From the NCBI RefSeq assembly GCF_017875235.1, contig NZ_JAGGMI010000018.1:1-64000 (forward strand): a stretch of 64,000 nt of DNA, given 5' to 3'. Positions 1 through 7,793 of the stretch are shown here, piece after piece. Source of the stretch: Asticcacaulis solisilvae (GTDB taxonomy: Bacteria > Pseudomonadota > Alphaproteobacteria > Caulobacterales > Caulobacteraceae). The position numbers and the translations under genes were made by a program. How positions within the stretch are numbered: position 1 is the stretch's first letter; every line of letters begins with the position of its first letter. The notes under the pieces were generated by a model that worked only from the letters and a program-made list of their open reading frames with translations, made no database searches and was not told the DNA's origin.

Positions 1-222
1 AAACGCGCCATACGTGGCGGAAGGGCAAGCATCCGCACCGTCCTGTTTATCATCGCCGGGCACCTCGCCAAATACGAACCCGACTTCAAAGCCTTCCACG
101 ACAGGCTAGCCCTAAAGGGAAAAGCCAAGATGCAGATCCGCATCGCACTCGCCCATAAACTCATCGTCAGGCTCAATGCTAAAGCTCGCGATATACGCGA
201 AACGCTCCAAACTACAGCTTGA
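1..222 (+). CDS. IS110-family transposase, C-terminal end only
   Basis: Seventy-three codons run in frame from the window edge to a TGA. They read as the C-terminal part of an IS110/IS1111-group transposase: a KRAIRGGRASIR block, a hydrophobic LFIIAGHLA stretch, then FHDRLALKGKAK and a basic HKLIVRLNAKARD end. IS110 enzymes have an N-terminal DEDD RuvC-like domain and a C-terminal transposase domain; only the latter is visible, the rest lying left of the window. Whether the element is intact cannot be judged here. The next gene is convergent, 58 bp away. IS110 elements lack long terminal inverted repeats, and I see none. Confidence 0.75.
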   Translation, partial: KRAIRGGRASIRTVLFIIAGHLAKYEPDFKAFHDRLALKGKAKMQIRIALAHKLIVRLNAKARDIRETLQTTA

Positions 223-280
223 CACCTCAGATAGTCGCTCCCCATGCCTTCGGCACAGGGAGGAGAGTTAGCGTAACTGT

Positions 281-826
281 TTAGCTGCCGTACCTACCCA
301 CCCAATCGGCCAATTTTTCGATAAAGCCGGTCAGGAACTGCGCCGTCTTGTCGTTCAGCACATTGCCGTCGTCGTCGATCAGGTCGGGCTTGAAGGTGAA
401 ATAGACTTCCGGTCCGCCCATGACATGGGTTTCCAGGATAACCAGGCTGCTGCGCAGTTGCGATTGCGCCACCGCCGTGCCGATCGACCCCGGCGAGGCG
501 CCGGTAATCCCGACGGCCTTGCCGGCCCAAGCGCTCTGGCCGAAGGGGCGCGAACCCCAGTCGACGGCGTTCTTGGTAACGGCTGGCAGCGAGCGGTTAT
601 ATTCCGGCGTGACGAACAATATGCCGTCGGCCGCCTTGATCTGGTCCTTCAGCGTCACGACCTTTGCCGGTGGCGATGACCACAGGTCGTCATTGTAAAG
701 CGGCAGGTCGAGATCGGCATAGGTGAAGGCGAGTTTGCCTGCGGCCAGCTTTTCCAGCGCGTGCGCATAGGTGCGATTGATCGACTTGGCGCGCAGGCTG
801 CCGACAAATACCAGAATGTTCTTCAT
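281..826 (-). CDS. NAD(P)H-dependent FMN reductase (ChrR/YieF-like flavoprotein)
   Basis: A 181-residue flavodoxin-like protein. GSLRAKSINR (residues 9-18) is the FMN phosphate loop, and PEYNRSLPAVTKNAVDW (74-90) is the family signature of NADPH-dependent FMN reductases such as ChrR and YieF, which reduce quinones, azo compounds or metal ions using a bound flavin. Length is normal for the family. The start codon overlaps the stop of the upstream glutathione peroxidase by 4 bp (ATGA), so the two are translationally coupled and probably form one peroxide/quinone-stress operon. The substrate is not determinable from sequence. Confidence 0.88.
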   Translation of the reverse strand: MKNILVFVGSLRAKSINRTYAHALEKLAAGKLAFTYADLDLPLYNDDLWSSPPAKVVTLKDQIKAADGILFVTPEYNRSLPAVTKNAVDWGSRPFGQSAWAGKAVGITGASPGSIGTAVAQSQLRSSLVILETHVMGGPEVYFTFKPDLIDDDGNVLNDKTAQFLTGFIEKLADWVGRYGS

Positions 827-1371
827 GACTTAGCCAGTTCGCGCTGGATCGAGGCCTGGAGGCGCGGATCGCCGGCTTCGACATCGGGGGCAAAGCGCTC
901 GACAACTTCGCCCGAACGGCCAACCAGGAACTTTTCGAAGTTCCACAGCACTTCGCCTTCCGGGCTCACCGGGATGCCGAACTTGACCAGACGTTCGCGC
1001 ATCGGACCGGCGCTGACCGCTTCGGGCTGGGCCTTGGTCAGGATGTCATAGAGCGGGTGCTTGACGGCGCCGACGACGCTGATCTTGGCGAAGAGCGGGA
1101 AGGTGACGTCGTACTGCGTCTGGCAGAAGGTGGCGATGTCGGCCTCGGTGCCGGGTTCCTGCTCCAGGAAGTTGTTGGCCGGGAAGCCGAGAATCTCCAG
1201 CCCGTCGCCGTGCTTTTCGCGGTAGAGGGCCTCGAGGCCTTCGTACTGCGGGGTCAGGCCGCATTTGGAAGCGACATTGACGATAAGCAGGACCTTGCCC
1301 TTGTAGGGCGCGAGCGTCGTGTGGCTGCCGTCGATGCGGCGCAGCGGGATGTCGAAAAGCGTATCGGCCAT
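823..1371 (-). CDS. Glutathione peroxidase family, thioredoxin-type thiol peroxidase
   Basis: A 182-residue cytoplasmic peroxidase. The peroxidatic cysteine is C37 in NVASKCGLT. GFPANNF (62-68) and WNFEKFLV (143-150) supply the other conserved active-site blocks. C83 in TFCQTQ sits where the resolving cysteine lies in 2-Cys Gpx enzymes, so this is probably a thioredoxin-dependent peroxidase rather than a true glutathione user (inference from family knowledge). Selenocysteine is not used. It is the first gene of a two-gene operon with the FMN reductase, overlapping it by 4 bp. Confidence 0.93.
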   Translation of the reverse strand: MADTLFDIPLRRIDGSHTTLAPYKGKVLLIVNVASKCGLTPQYEGLEALYREKHGDGLEILGFPANNFLEQEPGTEADIATFCQTQYDVTFPLFAKISVVGAVKHPLYDILTKAQPEAVSAGPMRERLVKFGIPVSPEGEVLWNFEKFLVGRSGEVVERFAPDVEAGDPRLQASIQRELAKS

Positions 1372-1419
1372 GGAATCCTCTGGAATGGTCGTACGGTTGT
1401 AGACCGAAATGCCAAACGG

Positions 1420-1950
1420 TCAAACCGCTTCGAGCATCTTGCCGAGGCCGATGACGGTGCTGAGGGCCCGCGTCGTGCCGATGCCTAAACGTTTCTTGGT
1501 CAGGGCCCCGGTGACTTTCGAAGCGCTGACGTTGCCTGCAAAGCGCATCCACAGGTCGCCATCAATGATGCGCAGGTCTTCGCCGTGCGTGGCGAAACGG
1601 TTGAGATCGTCGAGGATCGCCCTGTCCAACGGATCGCGCTGCACACGCATGGCGACCGACTTGGGATCGTCTGTGCCGAACGGATTGGCTTTCACGGTCT
1701 TTTGCCAGTCGGCGGCAGTGCGCACGATGATGTCAATCTGCTTGCCGACGCGTTTTTCGAGCGCGTCTTCCAACTGTGTTTCCAGCTTGGCGACCGTCGT
1801 TTTCTGCGCCGTGAAGACCAGATTGCCCGTCGCCACGAGGGTGCGCGGATCGCCGAGGCCAAGTTCCGTCGCCATGGCCTTCAGGTCGCTCATGACCAGC
1901 CGGCCCTTGGGCAGGATGATCGAATAGAGCAGAGCGACGTACGTCGTCAT
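1420..1950 (-). CDS. DUF1697 family protein
   Basis: A 176-residue protein that matches the DUF1697 pattern: an N-terminal YVALLYSI...KGRLVMSDLKAMATELGL block, then VATGNLVFTA (about 40-49), and a C-terminal VSASKVTGALTKKRLGIGTTR block in which a basic Thr/Lys/Arg motif is conserved. The function of the family is unknown. The usual N-terminal signature is slightly altered here (LLYSI where most members have LLRGIN). The start ATG overlaps the stop of the upstream dGTPase gene by 4 bp, so the two are co-transcribed. Confidence 0.75.
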   Translation of the reverse strand: MTTYVALLYSIILPKGRLVMSDLKAMATELGLGDPRTLVATGNLVFTAQKTTVAKLETQLEDALEKRVGKQIDIIVRTAADWQKTVKANPFGTDDPKSVAMRVQRDPLDRAILDDLNRFATHGEDLRIIDGDLWMRFAGNVSASKVTGALTKKRLGIGTTRALSTVIGLGKMLEAV

Positions 1951-3338
1951 AGCTTGTCGAAGATCGAACCCATGCGCGGGCTGAACAGGCGCTCATAGGT
2001 TTTCATCAGGTGCGCGTCGGTCATGCCGGCGATGTGGTCGCAGATGATGCGCATGTCCTTGCCCGCCGCGACGTACCGGGCATAGGCGTCCGACGGCAGA
2101 TAGGCGCGCGGATCGGTGGCGACGGCTTCGAAAACCGATACGACCAGGCTCTGGCCCTTGAACTCCATCTGCTGGACCTGGGCGCAGCAGATGACCTTGT
2201 CCATGACCAGATCCTTCAGCGCGTCCAGAAATACCGCCGGGCCGGCAGCCATGGTGGCGCGATAACGCAGCAAAGGTTCTTCAAAATCGGAATTGTCTTC
2301 CAGGCCGATGGCGCCGATCAGGTGGCCGACAATGATGTTGATGATCATCTTGCGCTGCTGGCCTGAGCCGAACAGATTGTCGACCAGGTCGCCGTAAGCA
2401 TTGTTGCCGACCTTGTCGCCATACTTGCTCTGGCGGTATTCCAGGAAGGAGGCGCAGGCCTGCGGCGTGACCATGTCGCGGAAGTCGGTCTTGCGCACCA
2501 GCCCCAGCGACAGCGCGTCTTCGAGATCGTGGACGCCATAGGCGATGTCGTCGGCGATATCCATCAGGCTGCAATCGAGCGACTTGTGCCTTGATTTGGC
2601 GTGCTTGTCCGGGCGGGCATCGACAGCGGTAAAGCGCGTGCGATCGGCTGCCGATAGTGGCGCCAGCACCCAGTCGACGACATCCTGTTCGCTGTCGAGA
2701 TAGCATTTCGGCGGCTTGGATGCAGCGCGATCGATGACGCTTAGCAGGGTAGGCCGGGGATCGAGGCGTGGCGCGCACTCCGGGTTAACGACAGCACTGA
2801 ACGCTACAGGATATTTCAGGATACCCAGAAGTGTCCGTCGTGTCAGGTTGGCGCCGTGGTCCTGGGAGTGGTTCTCCAGCCGGCTGAGCAGGCGCAGGGT
2901 CTGGCCGTTGCCTTCGAAACCGCCGTAATCGCGCATGCAGTAGTTAAGCGCGACTTCGCCGCCATGACCGAAGGGCGGATGGCCGAGATCATGCGCGAAA
3001 CCCAGCGTCTGGACCAGCGGCACGGTCGGCAGGTGCGGCGTCGCCGGATGGTCAGCTAAGTATTTCTGCAGGTGCTTGACCAGCCCGCCGGCGATCTGCG
3101 CCACCTCCAGCGAATGGGTAAGCCGTGTGCGGTAAAAGTCGCTGTCGCCGATATTCAGGATCTGCGTCTTGCCCTGCAGCCGCCGGAACGAGCCCGAATG
3201 GATGATGCGTGCATAGTCGGTGTCGAACGCATCGCGGGCATCATCGACTATGCGCGCGCGGCTGCTTTCGCGGCGGCGCTCGGTCCAGATGGCGGTCAGC
3301 TGGGTTTGCGACTCAAGAGGTATGGTGGTGTGCGGCAT
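1947..3338 (-). CDS. dgt: dGTP triphosphohydrolase (HD-domain dGTPase)
   Basis: A 463-residue HD-superfamily enzyme that hydrolyses dGTP (or other dNTPs) to the nucleoside and triphosphate, helping to balance nucleotide pools. Metal ligands are visible: H75 in RLTHSLEVA, the HD pair H116-D117 in GFAHDLGHPPFGHGGE, and an aspartate in DIADDIAYGVHDLEDA. FRRLQGKTQ (51-59) is the family's nucleotide-site signature. Its length, above the roughly 400 residues of the short alphaproteobacterial form, suggests the longer subtype. It is first in an operon with the DUF1697 gene and is divergent from the AlkB-like gene. Confidence 0.92.
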   Translation of the reverse strand: MPHTTIPLESQTQLTAIWTERRRESSRARIVDDARDAFDTDYARIIHSGSFRRLQGKTQILNIGDSDFYRTRLTHSLEVAQIAGGLVKHLQKYLADHPATPHLPTVPLVQTLGFAHDLGHPPFGHGGEVALNYCMRDYGGFEGNGQTLRLLSRLENHSQDHGANLTRRTLLGILKYPVAFSAVVNPECAPRLDPRPTLLSVIDRAASKPPKCYLDSEQDVVDWVLAPLSAADRTRFTAVDARPDKHAKSRHKSLDCSLMDIADDIAYGVHDLEDALSLGLVRKTDFRDMVTPQACASFLEYRQSKYGDKVGNNAYGDLVDNLFGSGQQRKMIINIIVGHLIGAIGLEDNSDFEEPLLRYRATMAAGPAVFLDALKDLVMDKVICCAQVQQMEFKGQSLVVSVFEAVATDPRAYLPSDAYARYVAAGKDMRIICDHIAGMTDAHLMKTYERLFSPRMGSIFDKL

Positions 3339-3445
3339 GATTAAGGGGATAAATCGCTGCCGGGGCTTGTCAAATCGGAATCAATATGTTCACTATTTGT
3401 TCCGGTGTGGGTCGGATCAATTCTTTGGCAGAAAGCGTAAAAGCC

Positions 3446-4105
3446 ATGCTCCGCCTGTCCGCGAAAGCGCGGCTGCCGGTGATCGACAGCGGATCGCTGT
3501 TCGACACGGGCCCTGTTCCCGGCCTGACCTATCGGCCGGATTATATCTCAAAGACCGAGGAAGCGGCGCTTATCAACGCCATCGACCAACAGCCGTGGTC
3601 GATGGAGCTGTTGCGCCGCCGGCAGTGGTATGGCTGGGCCTATGACGACTCGCCGCTGGGGCTCGACGGCGAATACCGGTCTTCGCCCATGCCGGACTGG
3701 CTGAAGCCGTTCGCCGAGCGGCTGGCGTCAGAAGGGTGCCTGGATGGTGTGGCCGACCGGGCCCTGATCAACGAATATTATCCAGGGCAGGGGATCGGCG
3801 CGCACAAGGACCGTGATATTGAACATATCAAGGCCGTGGCGATCATTAGCCTGGGCTCGGGGATCACGATGGAGTTTACGCGGATGGGCCACGCCACGCG
3901 GTGTGAATATCTTCAGCCGCGCAGCCTGGTGATTATGCGCGGCGAGGTGCGCGAAAAGTGGTTGCACGGCATTGTCGGCCGCAAGAGTGACCGTGTCGGC
4001 GGGCTGATCATTCCGCGCGAACGGCGGATGTCGCTGACCTTTCGGTATGTGGCCTCTTCCCTTCTCCCTGCTTGCGGGGAGAAGGTGGTCCGCAGGACCG
4101 GATGA
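3446..4105 (+). CDS. AlkB-like 2-oxoglutarate/Fe(II) dioxygenase
   Basis: A 219-residue protein of the AlkB DNA/RNA-dealkylation family. Counting from this start, the iron ligands are H120 and D122 (GAHKDRD) and H174 (KWLHGIVG). The 2-oxoglutarate-binding arginine pair is R194/R200 (RMSLTFR). NEYYPGQGIGAH is the family's core strand. An earlier in-frame ATG at 3386 would add 20 residues of atypical sequence and leave only 47 bp to the divergent dgt start, so I prefer 3446, though neither has a strong RBS. The last 14 residues (LLPACGEKVVRRTG) are encoded by an intergenic palindromic repeat and are not part of the enzyme fold. Confidence 0.85.
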   Translation: MLRLSAKARLPVIDSGSLFDTGPVPGLTYRPDYISKTEEAALINAIDQQPWSMELLRRRQWYGWAYDDSPLGLDGEYRSSPMPDWLKPFAERLASEGCLDGVADRALINEYYPGQGIGAHKDRDIEHIKAVAIISLGSGITMEFTRMGHATRCEYLQPRSLVIMRGEVREKWLHGIVGRKSDRVGGLIIPRERRMSLTFRYVASSLLPACGEKVVRRTG

Positions 4106-4187
4106 GGGGCAGAAACTCTGTCCGCACGCGCGTTTCTGTCCAGTTGCCCCTCACCCTAACCCTCTCCCCGCAAGCGGGGAGAGGAGA
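4056..4187. repeat. Palindromic intergenic repeat, type A, paired copies
   Basis: Two copies of a GC-rich palindromic unit face each other: CTTCTCCCTGCTTGCGGGGAG near 4061-4081 and CTCTCCCCGCAAGCGGGGAG at 4162-4181. They are joined by an inner inverted repeat (CAGAAAC near 4110, GTTTCTG near 4132), so the whole stretch folds as one long imperfect hairpin. The left part is translated as the C-terminus of the AlkB-like protein. The same unit recurs near 5076, 17335 and 53702. Confidence 0.8.
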
Positions 4188-4227
4188 TTTCAGCAAACCC
4201 TCAGACCCTGCTCATGCCGCTCATAAG

Positions 4228-4267
4228 CCCTCGGCATAGTGATGAACTGTCATCACAGACCCGAGGG
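4228..4267 (+). promoter_or_regulatory. Two-tier hairpin covering the RBS of the ferritin-like gene
   Basis: Outer arms CCCTCGG (4228-4234) and CCGAGGG (4261-4267) enclose inner arms GTGATG (4239-4244) and CATCAC (4251-4256). The GAGGGA ribosome-binding site (4263-4268) for the ATG at 4276 lies in the right outer arm, so folding would hide it. The same dyad could instead be a DNA operator; sequence alone does not distinguish these. Confidence 0.45.
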
Positions 4268-4275
4268 ATCCCAAA

Positions 4276-5046
4276 ATGCAAACAAGCGAATGGCTGGCTT
4301 ATTTTGAACACAACGCCGGGCGCGCATCGCCGCAGACACCGGCCAGGCTCGCCCCCTTGCCCGCTAAATTGCAAGAACCCCTGGTCCACGCCCTGCAGTG
4401 CTTTCAACTGGGCGAAGCCGGGGAGGGACGGATCGCCCAACAGGCGCGCCAATCGACTGATCCAGCGCTCGACGACAATCTGAAAGAGTCGATCGCCTTT
4501 TATGTCCGTGAAGAGGGCCGTCACGCCACCGAACTGGCGCGGTTGATCAGGGCCATGGGGGAGGCGACGATTACCAAGCACATGTCCGAGCAGTTGTTCG
4601 AGCGCTCGCGCCGGCTGATGGGTTTGCGCGCCAAGATGGCGGTCATGGCCGTGGCCGAGGTGGTGGGGGCGGCCTTCTACATGACATTGGCGGAGCGGGT
4701 ACCGTGTCCGCATATCGCCGACGTCATGCGTGTGATTTCGGCCGACGAAGACCGTCATCTCGAATTCCAGCGCGGCTTTTTCAAAAGGGTGCTGGCGACG
4801 ACGCCGGTTCTGCTCCGGCCGATTGTGGCGCTTGGGCTGTGGTTCTGGTTTCTGAATGTGCTCGCCGCCGGGATTGCCGCGGTCGCCTTTGGGCACAGCC
4901 GGCTGTTCAAGGCGTTGGGGATCGGGCCGTGGCGGTTTTCGTGGTACTGCGCCCGGCGGTTCTACAGGCTGGCGCATGTTCCGACAGAGGTTGAAGTATC
5001 TGAACAGGTCGATCTTCCCTCCGATCTCGTGGGAGGGACCTATTGA
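4276..5046 (+). CDS. Ferritin-like di-iron protein with C-terminal membrane segment
   Basis: A 256-residue protein with four helices carrying likely iron ligands: E47 (LGEAGE), E80 and H83 (EEGRHA), E128 (AEVVGAAFY), and E158 and H161 (DEDRHLEF). This E/ExxH/E/ExxH layout is that of ferritin-like and related di-iron carboxylate proteins. Residues about 180-206 (VLLRPIVALGLWFWFLNVLAAG region) are hydrophobic and may anchor the protein in the inner membrane. I cannot assign a reaction; oxidase, hydroxylase or iron-handling roles are all possible. It stands alone between two repeat elements, with its RBS inside a hairpin. Confidence 0.65.
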   Translation: MQTSEWLAYFEHNAGRASPQTPARLAPLPAKLQEPLVHALQCFQLGEAGEGRIAQQARQSTDPALDDNLKESIAFYVREEGRHATELARLIRAMGEATITKHMSEQLFERSRRLMGLRAKMAVMAVAEVVGAAFYMTLAERVPCPHIADVMRVISADEDRHLEFQRGFFKRVLATTPVLLRPIVALGLWFWFLNVLAAGIAAVAFGHSRLFKALGIGPWRFSWYCARRFYRLAHVPTEVEVSEQVDLPSDLVGGTY

Positions 5047-5075
5047 GGCCGTAGAGTGAGCGGCGACCTTCCGCG

Positions 5076-5117
5076 GCCCCTCACCCTAATCCTCTCCCCG
5101 TAAGCGGGGAGAGGGGA
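5076..5117. repeat. Palindromic intergenic repeat, type A
   Basis: The unit GCCCCTCACCC followed by CTCTCCCCGTAAGCGGGGAGAG is the same as the right half of the element at 4056-4187. It lies between the convergent ferritin-like and pseudouridine-synthase genes and supplies the last codons of the latter (PSPRLRGED and stop). Confidence 0.8.
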
Positions 5118-5871
5118 CTAGCAGCGCCGCGCGTTCTTCCGGGGTAATCAACCGCCACTGGCCCTCTGGCAGGTCGCCGATGCGGATTGGCCCGATCCGG
5201 TCGCGATAAAGATCGACCACGCGCAGTTCACACATGTCGCACATCCGGCGGATCTGGCGGTTGCGGCCTTCGGTCAGAACGAAGGTCAGCGACTGCGGGC
5301 CGGTCTGTGTCACCTTGGCGGGCCTGAGCTTCCTGCCATCCAGCTCCAGCCCGTGGCGCAGCCATTTCAGCTTTTCCTCGAACACAGGCCCGCGCACCTC
5401 GACGTGATATTCTTTTTCAAGTTCGCTATCGGGGCCGATGATCGCCTTGGCGATGACGCCGTCCTCCGACAGGATCAGCAGGCCGTGCGAATCCTTGTCG
5501 AGGCGGCCGATTGGGGCCAGTTTCGAGTTGTTGTCGGGATAGACGTCGGCCGGCCCATAGACATTGGCGCGGCGGATCATGCGGACGGCCGGGGTCTCGC
5601 CCGGCTCGGGCTGACCTGACACGATGCCGACCGGCTTGTTGTAGAGAATGGTCATCTTCGCATCGAGATCGGCCACCCCGCCCTGATCCAGCGTCAGGGT
5701 CTGGCCGGGCAAGATCTTGCGGCCGGCGTCGGTGAAGCGCTCGCCATCGATGCGCACCAAACCCTGTTCGATCAGCGCATCGGCTTCGCGGCGCGAACAG
5801 ACGCCCGACTGCGCCAGCCACTTGTTGACGCGCACGGCTTCCGCGCCATCGTAGATTTTGTTCAAAGCCAA
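5086..5871 (-). CDS. rluF: rRNA pseudouridine synthase, RsuA/RluB/RluF group, closest to RluF
   Basis: An S4 RNA-binding domain (VRVNKWLAQSGVCSRREADALI) is followed by a pseudouridine synthase domain with catalytic aspartate in IGRLDKDSHGLLIL and the NRQIRRMC signature. GRLDKDSHG and the C-terminal GQWRLITPEE resemble E. coli RluF, which modifies 23S rRNA; that exact assignment is inference. No ATG exists near the domain start. I chose TTG at 5871, which has GGAG 6 bp upstream; TTG at 5865 is the alternative. Longer frames would run into the divergent M23 gene. The final residues (PSPRLRGED) come from a palindromic repeat. Confidence 0.85.
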   Translation of the reverse strand: MALNKIYDGAEAVRVNKWLAQSGVCSRREADALIEQGLVRIDGERFTDAGRKILPGQTLTLDQGGVADLDAKMTILYNKPVGIVSGQPEPGETPAVRMIRRANVYGPADVYPDNNSKLAPIGRLDKDSHGLLILSEDGVIAKAIIGPDSELEKEYHVEVRGPVFEEKLKWLRHGLELDGRKLRPAKVTQTGPQSLTFVLTEGRNRQIRRMCDMCELRVVDLYRDRIGPIRIGDLPEGQWRLITPEERAALLVPSPRLRGED

Positions 5872-5934
5872 AACGCTCTCCAATTTTACGGCTCCCCAAT
5901 AGCCAAAAATGTACTGGCACGCTACACCGGCAGC

Positions 5935-6567
5935 ATGGATAACTACGATCGCTTCGAAGCCTGGCTCGACCGCCGCGCCGAACAGCCGGCCGAGGTCATT
6001 GCCGGATTGCATGCCGGGTTTGTGCCGGTGACAATGGACAATGGCGGCATGGACGCCGTGCCGCTCGATCGGCTGGCCGCCGGGGGCTATGACGAAGACC
6101 GCGCCATCTACGGCAACGCAGCCTTTGGCGCGGGGATCGAGGGCGTTGAGCCACGCACCGTCCACCTCGGCATCGATATCTTTGCACCGGCGGGGACGCC
6201 GGTCTACGCGCCATGGCCCGGGACCTTCCACAGCTTCCAGGACAATGCCGCGGCATTAGACTATGGCCCGACCATCATCCTGGAACACACGCTGGAACCG
6301 GACCTGATGGTTTTCAGCCTGTTCGGGCACTTAAGCCGCGAAAGCCTGCAGGGGCTCAACGATGGTGACTCCGTCGCGAAAGGGCAGCAGATCGCCACCT
6401 TGGGCGACCGCGACGTCAATGGCGGCTGGTTACCGCACCTGCATTTCCAGCTGATCCTGGATATCGCCGGCAAGAGGGGCGACTTCCCGGGTGTCTTTAA
6501 ACGCAGCGAGCGCGAACTTTGGAAGCGCATCTGCCCCAATCCGGCGCAATGGCTGGGCCTGGCCTGA
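5935..6567 (+). CDS. M23 (LytM-type) metallopeptidase domain protein
   Basis: A 210-residue protein with the M23 zinc-site pattern: H77 and D81 in VHLGIDIFAPAGTPVYAPWPG, and the H168-x-H170 pair in HLHFQ. GHLS (131-134) is a further conserved block. M23 enzymes cut peptidoglycan cross-links, but this one has no signal peptide or SH3/LysM targeting domain. Standalone cytoplasmic M23-like domains of this kind are also seen fused to aminotransferase and kinase modules, so the substrate is uncertain. Its stop overlaps the cytochrome gene start by 1 bp (TGATG). Confidence 0.8.
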   Translation: MDNYDRFEAWLDRRAEQPAEVIAGLHAGFVPVTMDNGGMDAVPLDRLAAGGYDEDRAIYGNAAFGAGIEGVEPRTVHLGIDIFAPAGTPVYAPWPGTFHSFQDNAAALDYGPTIILEHTLEPDLMVFSLFGHLSRESLQGLNDGDSVAKGQQIATLGDRDVNGGWLPHLHFQLILDIAGKRGDFPGVFKRSERELWKRICPNPAQWLGLA

Positions 6568-6947
6568 TGCGCGTGACGATACTGCTCATGGGCCTGCTCC
6601 TGCCGCTGCCGGCCGCCGCCGGAACACCGGATGTCGAGCAGGGAAGGGGGCTCTATGCCCAAACCTGCGTCAAATGCCACGATGACACGGAAACGAAAGA
6701 ACGCCTCCAAGGCCCGCCTCTGTTCGGTGTCGTCGGCCGCAAGGTCGGATCGGTCAAGGGCTTCGGCTATTCTGATGCCTTGAGAAAGGCTAATGGCGCA
6801 GGCCGGACCTGGACGGAGGCGGAACTCGACGCCTATCTGGCGGATCCCGATGCGGCCATGCCCGGCGGCTTCATGCCCCTGGCCGTACCGGAAAAGGCCG
6901 ATCGACTGAACCTGGTCGCCTATCTTAAAACGCTCGTTGCCAAATAA
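6567..6947 (+). CDS. Small periplasmic c-type cytochrome
   Basis: This 126-residue protein has a signal peptide (residues 1-18, ending AAA). Haem is attached at C34-V-K-C37-H38, and M103 in GGFMPLAV is the likely sixth ligand, as in class I cytochrome c (c550/c552 type). Starting at 6567 removes a non-conserved in-frame extension and places a signal peptide at the N-terminus; the start overlaps the upstream stop by one base. It is a periplasmic electron carrier, partner unknown. The link to the M23 gene is positional only. Confidence 0.9.
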   Translation: MRVTILLMGLLLPLPAAAGTPDVEQGRGLYAQTCVKCHDDTETKERLQGPPLFGVVGRKVGSVKGFGYSDALRKANGAGRTWTEAELDAYLADPDAAMPGGFMPLAVPEKADRLNLVAYLKTLVAK

Positions 6948-6952
6948 GCCCA

Positions 6953-7354
6953 TCAGCCTTTCTGTGAAGCGAACCAGGCGACGATGGCGGGCATATCCTG
7001 TTCAAAGCCGCCCGGAATATAGATGTTGAGCAGGCCCGCGCGGGCATCTGAATCGTTCCGGAAGTCGTGTTTCACGCCCGCCGGGACGCGCAGGAATGCG
7101 CCGCGCGTTGCCTCGATCGTATCGTCGCCGGCGACAAAGGTCATGGTGCCTTCCAGCACGTAAAAGATGTCGTCATTGGCGTCGTGGCTGTGGATGCCCG
7201 GGCCAGGTGTGCCAGGCTCCAGCCACCATTCCGAGATCGAGTAGGTGTCGGCGGTCTCGGCGCCGTCCGAGAGAAAGGTGCTTTGCATGGCGCCCATATC
7301 GTAGACGCGGCCATAGCCCGCGGGCACGTAAAGAATGCTCTTGCGCGGTTCCAT
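6953..7354 (-). CDS. Cupin-domain protein
   Basis: A 133-residue single-domain cupin. The two cupin motifs are visible: GIHSHDANDDIFYVLEGTMTF-type histidine/glutamate motif 1 and PAGVKHDFRN motif 2, giving a likely mononuclear metal site. A TTG at 7378 would extend it by 8 residues into the upstream gene; the ATG at 7354, five bases after that gene's stop, is more natural. It is co-directional with the VOC-family gene, and both probably act on small organic substrates. No specific reaction can be named. Confidence 0.8.
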   Translation of the reverse strand: MEPRKSILYVPAGYGRVYDMGAMQSTFLSDGAETADTYSISEWWLEPGTPGPGIHSHDANDDIFYVLEGTMTFVAGDDTIEATRGAFLRVPAGVKHDFRNDSDARAGLLNIYIPGGFEQDMPAIVAWFASQKG

Positions 7355-7359
7355 GGAGC

Positions 7360-7719
7360 TTATTCTGGCGTGTGGCAAACGGCTTCGATATTGTGGCCGT
7401 CCGGATCACGCACGAAGGCGCCATAATAGTTGGGGTGATAGTGAGCGCGGATGCCGGGTGCGCCGTTGTCGGTGCCGCCCGCCGCCATTGCCGCCTGATA
7501 GAAGGCGTCGACCGCCGCGCGGTCTTTTGCTTTCAACGCAACGTGGATGCGGTCGCTAGGCTTGCCGTCTTCGAGCCACAGATCGGGCTTGCCGGCGCCA
7601 TAGCCCGTGCCCCACTGGCCGTCCATGACGACGGTGTAGCCGAGCGGCGCCAGGGCCGGCGTGTAGAAGGCCTTGCTGCGTTCGCGGTCCGAGACCTTGA
7701 GACCCATGTGATCGATCAT
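7360..7719 (-). CDS. VOC (glyoxalase/bleomycin-resistance superfamily) protein
   Basis: A 119-residue VOC-fold protein: it begins IDHMGLKVSDRERSKAFYTPAL and ends FVRDPDGHNIEAVCH, the paired beta-alpha-beta modules of this superfamily. H4 and the glutamate of NIEAV are the usual metal ligands. It resembles small glyoxalase-like proteins common in proteobacteria; no substrate can be assigned. It forms a two-gene operon with the cupin gene five bases downstream. The 175 bp upstream hold a dispersed repeat belonging to the porin gene end. Confidence 0.8.
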   Translation of the reverse strand: MIDHMGLKVSDRERSKAFYTPALAPLGYTVVMDGQWGTGYGAGKPDLWLEDGKPSDRIHVALKAKDRAAVDAFYQAAMAAGGTDNGAPGIRAHYHPNYYGAFVRDPDGHNIEAVCHTPE

Positions 7720-7793
7720 GTGAAAACTCCGTTATCTCGCCCATTTACCGGATAACGGAGTTCCACACGTTGATTCAAGTCAAAGTTAAATGA

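Noticed and set aside
5872-6231. N-terminal extension of the RluF-like gene to an upstream start
   Set aside because: It would run antisense through the M23 gene and adds 120 residues not seen in this family; TTG at 5871 with GGAG fits the S4 domain start.
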